Positions 32,370 to 40,934 of a stretch of DNA of 64,000 nt are shown piece by piece (position 1 is the stretch's first letter; each line of letters starts with the position of its first letter). The notes below the pieces were generated by a model, which was given only the letters and a program-made list of their open reading frames with translations, did not search any database and was not told the DNA's origin. The position numbers and the translations under genes were made by a program. The stretch is taken from assembly GCA_963700925.1 (NCBI GenBank), contig OY969553.1, positions 2,294,001-2,358,000 on the forward strand. The letters run 5' to 3'. The DNA is from CAWJMD01 sp963700925 (GTDB lineage Bacteria > Actinomycetota > Actinomycetes > Actinomycetales > CAWJMD01).

Positions 32370-34305
32370 TCAGCCCGCGCAGGAACGCCTCCGCCACCGG
32401 GACGGCCGCGCGTCCGCCGCTGACGCCGTCCTCGACCAGCACGGCGAAGGCCACGTTGCCCTGGAAGCCGATCGTCCAGGCGTGGGTCGGAGGCGGGTTG
32501 CCGGTGCCGTACTCGGCGGTGCCGGTCTTGGCGAACACGTCGTCCCCGGGCACGTCGGCCAGGGCGGACGCGGTTCCGCCGGTGACGACCGACCGCATCA
32601 GCGTGCGGACCTGCGCCAGGTCGCCGACCGGGGCCGGCGCCACCACCGGCTCGGCCTCCTCTGCCGGCTCCACGACCAGCGTGGGATCCACGAACTCGCC
32701 GCGCGCGATCGCACCGGTCGCCACGGCCATCGCGAGCGGGCTGACGAGGTTGCGACCCTGGCCGATGGTGGCGGCTGCCTTGTCGACGGCGGACTCGTTC
32801 GCGGGCACGTCGCCGGTGAAGGCGTCGACGCCCACGCTCCAGTCGAGACCGAGGCCCATCGGGGCCGCCGCCGTAGCCAGCGCGTCGTCGGCCAGCTCGC
32901 CCGAGAGCGACACGAACGCCGTGTTGCACGACGCCGCGAAGTCGTCGGCGAAGGTGACGTCACCCAGGGCGTCACCCTCGAAGTTGCGGAAGGAGCGACC
33001 GTCGACGGTCTGGGTCGGAGGGCATGGGACCGCCTGGTCGGCAGTGACCCCAGCGGCGAGCAGAGCCTGCGTGCTGATCGCCTTGAACGTGGATCCCGGT
33101 GGGTACTGGCCGGTCATCGCCCGGTTCGTGCCAGTCGCCGGGGTGTTCGCCACGGCCAGCACCGCCCCGGTGCTGACGTCGACCGCGACCAGCGCCGCGT
33201 TGCCGTTGCCGCCGGCAGGGCCGCCCGTGGTCACCGTGGCCAGCGCCGCGTCGGCCGCCTGCTGCACGGCGCTGTCGAGGGTCAGGGTCACCGGCGTGCC
33301 CGCCACAGGCTCGACCGCGATCAGCTCGGTGGCCGTCTCACCCCGCACCCGCTCGACCTTCACGCCCGCACTCCCGGCGAGCTGCCCGTCGAGCTCGCGC
33401 TGCAGCCCGGAGAGCCCGGTCACGTCACCCGCGGCGACCCTGCCCTCGGACTGCTCGATGATCTCTTCCGTCGCAGGGCCGACGGTGCCCAGCAGCGCCC
33501 GGGCGAACTGCCGGGTGGGGGCCAGCGGCTGCGTCGCCTCGGCGAAGACCGTGCCCGGCAGCGGCCGCAGCTTCGCGTCGAGGGCGTCGAAGTCGGCCTG
33601 CCGCAACGTGATCACGTCGACGAAGACGTCAGGCTTCGCCGCGGTCACGCGCTCGGACAGCTTCGCGGCGTCGATGTCGAGCAGCTCGGCCAGCGTCGCG
33701 GTCAGTGACGCCAGGTCCTTCACGCGCGACGGCTGCACACCGACGCGCACCACGGGCTGGTCGGTCACGATCGGCGTCCCGCCAGCGCCGAGCACGTCGG
33801 CGCGGTCCGCCGCGAGTCGGCTCGCGCGCAGGAGGTCGTCCTCCGCCAGCTCCGGGTGGATGACCGTCGGCGCCCACGTCGCCTGCCAGTCCGCTCGCTC
33901 GGTGCCGTCTCCGCTCGACGTCAGGTCGAGGGTGGTGTCGTACGTCCACCCGTCGGGACCGAACGGCCAGGTGATGGTGAGATCGGCGGTCGCGGTGTCC
34001 TCCGTCCGGGAGACAGAACCCAGCTCCACTGCTGGACGGGCGCCTCCGAGCCCCGCCACGATCACGTCGTACTGGGTCTGAGCGGCGGCCGCGTCGGGAA
34101 AGGGTGCGCCGGCGATCGACTGGGTGGGGTCGTCGCCCGTCCAGCTCGCCACCACGGCTTCAGCAGTCTCGCGAGCGGCTCGGTCGGCGTCGGCAGCCGC
34201 TTGGCGGCGCTGCGACACGAACACCCAGGTCGACACACCCACCAGCAGCAGCACGACCGCAGCGGCCAGCCATGGCCAGCGAGCACGACGGGGTCCGTTG
34301 GCCAT
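32365..34305 (-). CDS. Class B penicillin-binding protein (PBP2a-like, MecA_N domain)
   Basis: A 646-residue membrane-anchored transpeptidase for peptidoglycan cross-linking. One N-terminal helix (WPWLAAAVVLLLVGVSTWVF), then an NTF2-like MecA_N-type domain, a PBP dimerisation domain, and the transpeptidase domain with YPPGSTFKAIS (SxxK), AASCNTAFVS (SxN) and FAKTGTAEYG (KTG). The order and MecA_N domain are as in the PbpA/PBP2a group of actinobacteria, not FtsI. ATG 34305 is the natural start. It is divergent from an LCP ligase gene, another cell-wall enzyme. Confidence 0.93.
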   Translation of the reverse strand: MANGPRRARWPWLAAAVVLLLVGVSTWVFVSQRRQAAADADRAARETAEAVVASWTGDDPTQSIAGAPFPDAAAAQTQYDVIVAGLGGARPAVELGSVSRTEDTATADLTITWPFGPDGWTYDTTLDLTSSGDGTERADWQATWAPTVIHPELAEDDLLRASRLAADRADVLGAGGTPIVTDQPVVRVGVQPSRVKDLASLTATLAELLDIDAAKLSERVTAAKPDVFVDVITLRQADFDALDAKLRPLPGTVFAEATQPLAPTRQFARALLGTVGPATEEIIEQSEGRVAAGDVTGLSGLQRELDGQLAGSAGVKVERVRGETATELIAVEPVAGTPVTLTLDSAVQQAADAALATVTTGGPAGGNGNAALVAVDVSTGAVLAVANTPATGTNRAMTGQYPPGSTFKAISTQALLAAGVTADQAVPCPPTQTVDGRSFRNFEGDALGDVTFADDFAASCNTAFVSLSGELADDALATAAAPMGLGLDWSVGVDAFTGDVPANESAVDKAAATIGQGRNLVSPLAMAVATGAIARGEFVDPTLVVEPAEEAEPVVAPAPVGDLAQVRTLMRSVVTGGTASALADVPGDDVFAKTGTAEYGTGNPPPTHAWTIGFQGNVAFAVLVEDGVSGGRAAVPVAEAFLRGLT

Positions 34306-34479
34306 GGGCGGGATACTAGGGATGGCACGGTGTGCCCACAGCGAGCGGGGGCTGTGGGCCACGTAGTCGCGACGTGAAGATCCTGGGGACGTCCACGCCG
34401 CGAGCACACGAACGGCCGCTTCTTGCGCATCGCCGGGCTAGGGTCGTGCTCAAACCCACGGCGTCAAGGAGGAGAACTC

Positions 34480-36015
34480 ATGCGCGAGGGGTCGCGCCCT
34501 GCGCGTGGGCGCCACGTTGCCGAGCACCACCGGAGCCTCGGAGTACGGATACTGCGTCGCGCTGTCGGCGTCGTCGCGGCCGTGACTGCGCTGGCTGTGG
34601 TGGCCGGTGTCGTGGCCTACTTCCGGCTACAGGGCAACATCGACACGATCAACCTGGCCGAGATCGCGGGCAACAACCGTCCGCAGAACACGGCAGCGGC
34701 CGACCCAGAGACGAACCTGCCGCCGATGAACATCCTGCTGATGGGCTCCGACACCCGCGCCGGGCTCGAGGACGCCTCCGAGTTCGGGGGTGACGACATG
34801 GGCGGTGAGCGGTCCGACACCACGCTCCTGGTCCACCTGTCGGCGAACCGCAAGAGCGCGACCGTCGCGAGCATCCCGCGCGACTCGATGGTTCCGATCC
34901 CGAGCTGCAAGAACCCCGACGCCACGATCGAGGGTGCCGAGACGCTGATGTTCAACGAGGCGTTCTCGATCGGGGGACCGGCGTGCACCGTCAAGGCCGT
35001 CGAGCAGAACACCGGCATCGGCATCGACCACTTCGCGGTCGTCAACTTCGAGGGCTTCCAGTCGATGGTGGACGCCCTGGGTGGAGTCGACATCTGCGTC
35101 AAGGAGGCCGTCTCCGACCCCAAGACCCACCTCGACCTCGAGGCGGGCACGCACCACCTCGCCGGACGCGACGCGCTGCGATTCGTGCAGTCCCGCAAGG
35201 GATTCGGCGACGGTTCTGACATCGGACGGATCGGCCGCCAGCAGGACTTCCTGTCAGCCGTGGCACGGCAGGCCACCGACAAGGGGCTGCTCCTGCGTCC
35301 CGACCGGCTGCTGGGTTTCCTCGACGCCGCGACGAAGTCGCTGACGACGGACTCCGAGCTCGGCTCGATCAAGGCGCTGTCCGACCTCGCGCTGCAGGTG
35401 AGGAACCTCAAGCCCGAGCAGATCAACTTCGTCACGGTGCCGGTGCGGTCCTGGCCGCAGGACCCCAACCGGGTCGAGTGGACGGATGACGCCGACGCGC
35501 TGTGGGAGTCGATGCGCGACGACAAGCCGCTGCCCGGCACCGAGCCCGAGCCCACGGAGTCGGGGACCGCGACGACGCCGCCGCCCCCGACACCGACGGT
35601 CAGCCCCGACGAGCTGAGCGTGGAGGTCATCAACTCCTCCGGCGTCCAAGGACTTGCTGTGCAGGCGTCGCAGGCGCTGGCCGTGCAAGGCTTCGAGATC
35701 TCCGGACGCTCGAACGGCACGGTCGGCGAGGTCGAGGGGGCGGTGATCCGCCACCCGGCCGACCAGGCCGAGGCCGCCGTCACGCTGCAGGCAGCCTTCC
35801 CGGGCTCCACGCTCGAGGCAGACGACTCGCTGACGGACGGATTCGAGGTCGAGCTCGGTGCCGGAGCGCCGTCCGTGGTCGAGGTGTCGAACCGCGTGGG
35901 CTCCCAGGCACTGCCGGAGCAGCCGATCGTGGCGACCTCGGGTGGCAGCGGCTCGAGCTCCGGGTCGAAGCCGTCGTTGGATGCTCGCGTCGCGTCTGAC
36001 GAGACCTGCACCTGA
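34480..36015 (+). CDS. LytR-CpsA-Psr (LCP) family cell-wall ligase
   Basis: A 511-residue membrane protein that attaches glycopolymers to peptidoglycan. One N-terminal helix (AVGVVAAVTALAVVAGVVAYF), then the LCP domain with NILLMGSDTRAG, DTTLLVHLSANRKSATVASI, PRDSMV, and GRDALRFVQSRKGFGDGSDI, holding the Arg/Asp residues that bind pyrophosphate and Mg. A Pro/Thr linker near 370 leads to a C-terminal LytR_C domain (LSVEVINSSGVQGLA, then QALAVQGFEISGRSNG). AAGGAGG before ATG 34480 is a strong ribosome site. Confidence 0.93.
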   Translation: MREGSRPARGRHVAEHHRSLGVRILRRAVGVVAAVTALAVVAGVVAYFRLQGNIDTINLAEIAGNNRPQNTAAADPETNLPPMNILLMGSDTRAGLEDASEFGGDDMGGERSDTTLLVHLSANRKSATVASIPRDSMVPIPSCKNPDATIEGAETLMFNEAFSIGGPACTVKAVEQNTGIGIDHFAVVNFEGFQSMVDALGGVDICVKEAVSDPKTHLDLEAGTHHLAGRDALRFVQSRKGFGDGSDIGRIGRQQDFLSAVARQATDKGLLLRPDRLLGFLDAATKSLTTDSELGSIKALSDLALQVRNLKPEQINFVTVPVRSWPQDPNRVEWTDDADALWESMRDDKPLPGTEPEPTESGTATTPPPPTPTVSPDELSVEVINSSGVQGLAVQASQALAVQGFEISGRSNGTVGEVEGAVIRHPADQAEAAVTLQAAFPGSTLEADDSLTDGFEVELGAGAPSVVEVSNRVGSQALPEQPIVATSGGSGSSSGSKPSLDARVASDETCT

Positions 36016-36104
36016 GTCGGTCTCCAGCCGAGGTGTCGGCCTCGGCCGCGCGGCATCCGCTTTGCTGCGGCGCTCGCCAGCCCGGTAGCCTGGCACGCGT
36101 CGGA

Positions 36105-36194
36105 GGAGGCGTCGCCTAGCCCGGTTTATGGCGCCCGCCTGCTAAGCGGGTTTGGGTTTAAAACCCATCGCGGGTTCAAATCCCGCCGCCTCCG
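36105..36194 (+). tRNA. tRNA-Ser (anticodon GCU)
   Basis: Acceptor GGAGGCG (36105-36111) pairs with CGCCTCC (36187-36193), discriminator G. The anticodon arm CCCGC-CTGCTAA-GCGGG reads GCU. A long variable arm (TTTGGGTTTAAAACCCA) and T arm GCGGGTTCAAATCCCGC are present. CCA is not encoded. Confidence 0.95.
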
Positions 36195-36200
36195 CACCAT

Positions 36201-36238
36201 GAGAATGGGGTTCCGCGCTTCTGCGGGGCCCCATTCTC
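36201..36238 (+). terminator. Terminator after tRNA-Ser(GCU)
   Basis: GAGAATGGGG (36201-36210) pairs with CCCCATTCTC (36229-36238), loop 18 bases with an inner CCGC/GCGG stem, and a short T-poor tail. It lies between the tRNA and the convergent MFS gene and could serve both. Confidence 0.75.
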
Positions 36239-36252
36239 CTACCCACGGTCCC

Positions 36253-37503
36253 TCACGATTCGCCGACTTCTCGTGGCCCCGCGGCGCCGTTCGACCCCGA
36301 TAACGCGGCGACTTGCGAGGAAGGCGCCGCGCCAACGATCGCCCCGCGCCCCGAGAGGATGGACGCCAGCGCCAACACGACCGACAGGCCCAGCACGAGG
36401 AGCATCGGGATCGTCCAGCCGCCGGTCGCCTCGTTCAGCGCGCCGACCGCGATCGGCGACGCGGCGCCCACGCCGTACCCGACGAACTGTGCCATCGACG
36501 ACATCTGGCGGGCGACCACCTCGTCTGCGGAGCGCAGCACCAGCAGTGTGAACGCGAACGCGATCCCCGCACCTTGGGCGATGCCACCGACCACGGTCCA
36601 GACCAGCCACCACGCCGGGACCGCCAACAGGCCGCCGACCGTGACCGCCCAGCAGGCGGCCACCCCCACCCCGATCCACCCCTGCGTCGGCCGCAGCGGC
36701 ACCACCAGTGGCACGAGCAGGGTGCCCGCGATGCCGAGCACCTGGAAGACCGACGTCGCCACCCCGCCTGCGGCCTCGTCCAAGCCAAGGTCCTCGAGCA
36801 TCATGGTGGGCAGCCAGGCCGTCAACGCGAAGTACGACGCCGCTTGCGCTCCCAGCACCGTGGCGATCGCCCATGCGGTGCCGTTGCGCCACACCACCCG
36901 AGGCCCGACGGGAACCGCGTCGTCCGCGTCGGGCCGGGACTCACCGCCCGCGACACCCAGCCGCCACACGACCATCGCGACGATCGCCAGCCACGCCCAC
37001 GAGGAGAGCGCCCAGCGCCAGCCGACGAGGTCAGCGAGCGGCAGGGTCAGCGCCGCCGTTGCCGCCGCGCCGCAGCACAGCGCCGCGGTGAACCACCCCG
37101 TCACCGGCCCCGCCCGGCTCCCCGTCTGCGCCTTCACCACCACCGGCACCAGGACGTTGCCGACCGCCATGCCGGCGCCGAGCACCACCGTGCCGGCAAG
37201 GAGGGTCAGCGAGCCGCCGGCGACGCGTACGGCCGTGCCGACGGCGATGGCGGCCAGCCCGATCAGGACCGCCCGTCGGACCCCGACCCGCGCCCCGAGC
37301 CACGCGCTGAGTGGCGCCAGCAGGGCGAAGCACACGACCGGCAGCGCGGTCAGCAGGCCAGCGGCCACAGGTGACATCGACAGGTCTTCGCGGACCTGCG
37401 GGAGGACGGGTGACACCGCGGCGATGGCGCCGCGCAGGTTGGCTCCGACCAGCAGCACGGCGCCCAGCAGCAGCCACGACGAGCGTCGGGTGGGAGTGCT
37501 CAC
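36253..37503 (-). CDS. MFS transporter, CynX/NimT-like
   Basis: A 416-residue transporter with 12 predicted helices. The first, LLLGAVLLVGANLRGAIAAV followed by SPVLPQVREDLSMSP, is characteristic of the CynX/NimT (cyanate/nitroimidazole) branch; LSAWLGARVGVRRAVLIGLA is motif A. Substrate cannot be read from sequence. Start GTG 37503 is chosen because GAGGAGGGG lies 9 bases upstream. It is divergent from a thiolase gene 95 bases away. Confidence 0.85.
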   Translation of the reverse strand: MSTPTRRSSWLLLGAVLLVGANLRGAIAAVSPVLPQVREDLSMSPVAAGLLTALPVVCFALLAPLSAWLGARVGVRRAVLIGLAAIAVGTAVRVAGGSLTLLAGTVVLGAGMAVGNVLVPVVVKAQTGSRAGPVTGWFTAALCCGAAATAALTLPLADLVGWRWALSSWAWLAIVAMVVWRLGVAGGESRPDADDAVPVGPRVVWRNGTAWAIATVLGAQAASYFALTAWLPTMMLEDLGLDEAAGGVATSVFQVLGIAGTLLVPLVVPLRPTQGWIGVGVAACWAVTVGGLLAVPAWWLVWTVVGGIAQGAGIAFAFTLLVLRSADEVVARQMSSMAQFVGYGVGAASPIAVGALNEATGGWTIPMLLVLGLSVVLALASILSGRGAIVGAAPSSQVAALSGSNGAAGPREVGES

Positions 37504-37597
37504 CAGGTCGGTCCCCTCCTCGCTGCTCGGCACCGTTCGCACAGAACTTATGCTCGGGACTCGACGCCTCGCGAACTCGACCCCTCTGAGGAGCCCG

Positions 37598-38776
37598 ATG
37601 CACGACGTCTTCGTCCTCGATGCCGTCCGCACCCCGATCGGCCGGTACGGCGGGGCGCTCGCAGAGGTCAGGCCCGACGACCTGGCGGCTCACGTGCTGC
37701 GGGCCGTCGTCGACAGGAGCAGCGACCTCGACCCAGCGAGGGTCGACGACGTGCTGCTCGGCAACGCCAACGGCGCCGGTGAGGACAACCGCGACGTAGC
37801 CCGGATGGCAGTGCTGCTCGCCGGACTGCCTCCGTCCGTTCCGGGGGCGACAGTGAACCGGCTGTGCGGTTCGGGTCTCGAGGCCGTGATCGCAGGGTCG
37901 CGCGCGATCGCCTGTGGCGACGCCTCACTCGTCGTCGCCGGGGGCGTCGAGTCGATGAGCCGTGCGCCCTGGGTGCTGCAGAAGCCCGAGCGCGGATATC
38001 CGAGGGGACACGAGACGCTCCACTCGACGACCCTCGGGTGGCGGATGGTCAACCCGCAGATGCCGAAGGAGTGGACGGTCGCGCTCGGGGAGGGCGCCGA
38101 GATCCTCGCCGACGAGTTCTCGATCGACCGGCACGCCCAGGACGAGTTCGCCCTCCGCAGCCACCGACTCGCCCACGCGGCATGGGAGGCCGGGGCCTAC
38201 GCCGACGAGGTGGTGACGCTCCCCGGGTCGGACCTGGAACGCGACGAGGGCATCCGTCCGGACAGCTCGCTGGAGGCGCTCGGCAAGCTCGAGCCCGTCT
38301 TCCGGGCGGACGGGACGGTCACGGCGGGCAACTCCTCGCCCCTCAACGACGGAGCGTCAGCACTCCTGCTCGCGAGCGAGGCCGGAGCACGGCTGGCCGG
38401 ACGAGAACCGTTGGCACGCATCGTGTCTCGCGGGGTAGCGGGCGTGGAGCCCCAGCGGTTCGGCATCGGCCCGGTCGAGGCCGCGAACACCGCCCTCGAG
38501 CGCGCCGGCATCGGCTGGGACGACCTGGTTGCCGTCGAGCTCAACGAGGCGTTCGCCGTCCAGGCGCTCGCGTGCCTGGCGTCCTGGCCGGATCTCGACC
38601 CAGAGAAGGTCAACGCGCAGGGCGGCGCGATCGCGATCGGGCACCCGCTGGGCTCGTCCGGCTCGAGAATCCTGGGCTCGCTGGCGTGGCAGCTGCACCG
38701 GACAGGCGGCTACGGGTTGGCAGCCATCTGCATCGGCGTGGGCCAGGGCCTCGCCGTCGTGCTCGAAGGCGTGTAA
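37598..38776 (+). CDS. Acetyl-CoA acetyltransferase (PcaF/AtoB-like thiolase)
   Basis: A 392-residue thiolase. VFVLDAVRTPIGRYGGALAE is the classical N-terminus. NRLCGSGLEAVI carries the acyl-enzyme cysteine, VELNEAFAVQALACL the NEAF motif, GHPLGSSGSRI the histidine, and CIGVGQG the second cysteine (CIGGGQG is usual, so one glycine is changed). EPQRFGIGPVEA resembles PcaF-type 3-oxoadipyl-CoA thiolases, but no aromatic genes are nearby, so a general acetoacetyl-CoA role is as likely. ATG 37598 is a good start. Confidence 0.92.
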   Translation: MHDVFVLDAVRTPIGRYGGALAEVRPDDLAAHVLRAVVDRSSDLDPARVDDVLLGNANGAGEDNRDVARMAVLLAGLPPSVPGATVNRLCGSGLEAVIAGSRAIACGDASLVVAGGVESMSRAPWVLQKPERGYPRGHETLHSTTLGWRMVNPQMPKEWTVALGEGAEILADEFSIDRHAQDEFALRSHRLAHAAWEAGAYADEVVTLPGSDLERDEGIRPDSSLEALGKLEPVFRADGTVTAGNSSPLNDGASALLLASEAGARLAGREPLARIVSRGVAGVEPQRFGIGPVEAANTALERAGIGWDDLVAVELNEAFAVQALACLASWPDLDPEKVNAQGGAIAIGHPLGSSGSRILGSLAWQLHRTGGYGLAAICIGVGQGLAVVLEGV

Positions 38777-38784
38777 GCGGAGCG

Positions 38785-40674
38785 CTACTCGGCCCCGAGG
38801 CGTGCCTTCAGCCCGTCGAGCTCGGTCCAGAGCGTGGTCGGCAGCGTGTCACCGAACTTCTCGAACCACTCCGTGATCTGCGGGATCTCGGCCTTCCACT
38901 CGTCGACGTCCACGTTCAGGCAGATGGCGAGGTCCTCGGCCGACATGTCCAGGCCGTCGGTGTCGAGCGACTCGGGGGTGGGCACGTGGCCGATCGGCGT
39001 CTCCTGGGCGGACGCGGATCCCTCCAGGCGCTCGACGACCCACTTGAGGACGCGTGAGTTCTCGCCGAACCCGGGCCACACGAAGCCGCCATCGGCGTTG
39101 CGGCGGAACCAGTTCACGTAGAAGATCCGCGGCAGCTTGGCGTCGTCGCCCTCCTTGCCGATCTTGACCCAGTGGTTGAAGTAGTCGCCGGCGTTGTAGC
39201 CGATGAACGGCAGCATCGCCATCGGGTCGCGGCGCACCACACCGACCTGGCCGGTGGCAGCGGCGGTGGTCTCGGACGAGAGGGTGGCGCCCATGAACGT
39301 GCCGTGCACCCAGTCACGCGCCTCGGTGACCAGCGGGATGGTGGTCTTGCGACGTCCGCCGAAGAGGATCGCCGAGATCGGCACACCCTTCGGGTCCTCG
39401 TACTCAGGAGCCAGGATCGGACACTGGTTGATCGGGGTACAGAAGCGCGAGTTGGCGTGCGACGAAAGGGTTCCCGCCTCGCCGTCGGCCGGCGTCCAGT
39501 CGTTGCCCTTCCAGTCGGTCAGGTGGGCTGGGAGCTCCTCGGTCATGCCCTCCCACCAGATGTCGCCGTCGTCGGTGCGGGCGACGTTGGTGAAGACCGA
39601 GTTGCCCTTGGCGATGGCGCGCATGGCGTTCGGGTTCGTCTTCCAGCCGGTGCCGGGCGCGACTCCGAAGAGACCGAACTCAGGGTTGACCGCGTACAGC
39701 CGGCCGTCGTCGCCGAACTTCATCCACGCGATGTCGTCGCCCAGGGTCTCGACCTTCCAGCCCGGGATGGTGGGCTCGAGCATCGCCAGGTTGGTCTTGC
39801 CGCAGGCGCTGGGGAACGCCGCAGCGATGTAGTGCACCTTCTCGGACGGGCCGGTCAGCTTGAGGATCAGCATGTGCTCGGCCAGCCAGCCCTCGTCACG
39901 GGCCATCACCGACGCGATGCGTAGCGAGTAGCACTTCTTGCCCAGCAAGGCGTTTCCGCCGTAGCCCGAGCCGTACGACCAGATCATCCGCTCTTCGGGG
40001 AACTGGACGATGTACTTGGTCTCGCTGCACGGCCAGGCCACGTCCTGCGCGCCCTCGGCCAGCGGCGCTCCGACGGAGTGAAGTGCGGGCACGAAGTCGG
40101 CGTCGAGCTCCTCGATCTTCTTCAGGACGGTGGTGCCCATGCGAGCCATCACGCGCATCGAGGCGACGACGTAGGCGGAGTCGGTGATCTCGACGCCGAA
40201 CATCGGCTTCTCGGCGTTGAGGTGGCCCATCACGAACGGGATCACGTAGAGCGTGCGCCCGGCCATCGACCCGCGATACAGGTCGGTCATGATCTGCTTC
40301 ATCTCGTCCGGCGCCATCCAGTTGTTGGTGGGGCCGGCGTCCTTCTCGTCCACCGAGCAGATGAAGGTTCGGTCCTCGACGCGGGCGACATCGGTGGGGT
40401 CGGAGGCGCAGTAGAACGAGTTCGGCTTCTTGCTCTCGTCCAGGCGGGTGAAGGTGCCGGTCTCGACGAGCGCGTCCGTGAGCGTCACCCACTCCTCGTC
40501 GGACCCGTCGCACCAGTGGATCGCCGCCGGCGTCGTCAGCGCGGCGATCTCCTTGACCCATGCGGCGAGTCGCGCATGTGTCGTTGGTGTGCCGGTGACG
40601 GGCACCGGACTTGCAGAGGTGGAGATCGTCAGTGAGCCGTCCGCGGTGGTCTCGGGACTGGTGTCAGTGCTCAT
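38785..40674 (-). CDS. pckG: Phosphoenolpyruvate carboxykinase (GTP)
   Basis: A 629-residue gluconeogenic enzyme that converts oxaloacetate and GTP to PEP, GDP and CO2. It is of the GTP type: the P-loop AAFPSACGKTNLAMLEPT carries the hyper-reactive cysteine of this class, with the PEPCK-specific Mn site YGSGYGGNALLGKKCYSLRI and the substrate region LFGGRRKTTIPLVTEARDW. Length is standard (600-630). It stands alone, convergent with the thiolase gene 8 bases away, with about 260 bases of non-coding DNA upstream. Confidence 0.97.
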   Translation of the reverse strand: MSTDTSPETTADGSLTISTSASPVPVTGTPTTHARLAAWVKEIAALTTPAAIHWCDGSDEEWVTLTDALVETGTFTRLDESKKPNSFYCASDPTDVARVEDRTFICSVDEKDAGPTNNWMAPDEMKQIMTDLYRGSMAGRTLYVIPFVMGHLNAEKPMFGVEITDSAYVVASMRVMARMGTTVLKKIEELDADFVPALHSVGAPLAEGAQDVAWPCSETKYIVQFPEERMIWSYGSGYGGNALLGKKCYSLRIASVMARDEGWLAEHMLILKLTGPSEKVHYIAAAFPSACGKTNLAMLEPTIPGWKVETLGDDIAWMKFGDDGRLYAVNPEFGLFGVAPGTGWKTNPNAMRAIAKGNSVFTNVARTDDGDIWWEGMTEELPAHLTDWKGNDWTPADGEAGTLSSHANSRFCTPINQCPILAPEYEDPKGVPISAILFGGRRKTTIPLVTEARDWVHGTFMGATLSSETTAAATGQVGVVRRDPMAMLPFIGYNAGDYFNHWVKIGKEGDDAKLPRIFYVNWFRRNADGGFVWPGFGENSRVLKWVVERLEGSASAQETPIGHVPTPESLDTDGLDMSAEDLAICLNVDVDEWKAEIPQITEWFEKFGDTLPTTLWTELDGLKARLGAE

Positions 40675-40934
40675 GCGTGGCGCTTCCCTCCAGGGGCGTC
40701 CGTGAACTCCGCCCTGCCCGGCAGGCGCCGGTCCGCAGGCGTTCGCGGACGCCTGACGTCGTCGTGTCGGGCGTGGGAACTCACGTTAGCCCCCGTCTCG
40801 CCTGGTGGATACCGCCAAGTAACAGGGCAGTGGTGAGGTCTCTCACAGGTTTGTATCTAGGGTCGGAGGGGCTGCCGTCAACTTGCGAGAACGTGTCTGT
40901 TTCTTGCGAACTCAGCCGGATGGACGGCGAGCGC

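Noticed and set aside
31055..34081. A 1008-codon open frame on the plus strand across the MFS and penicillin-binding protein genes.
   Set aside because: It is a high-GC shadow: Arg/Pro/Ser-rich, no family motifs, and it crosses two well-supported genes on opposite strands.
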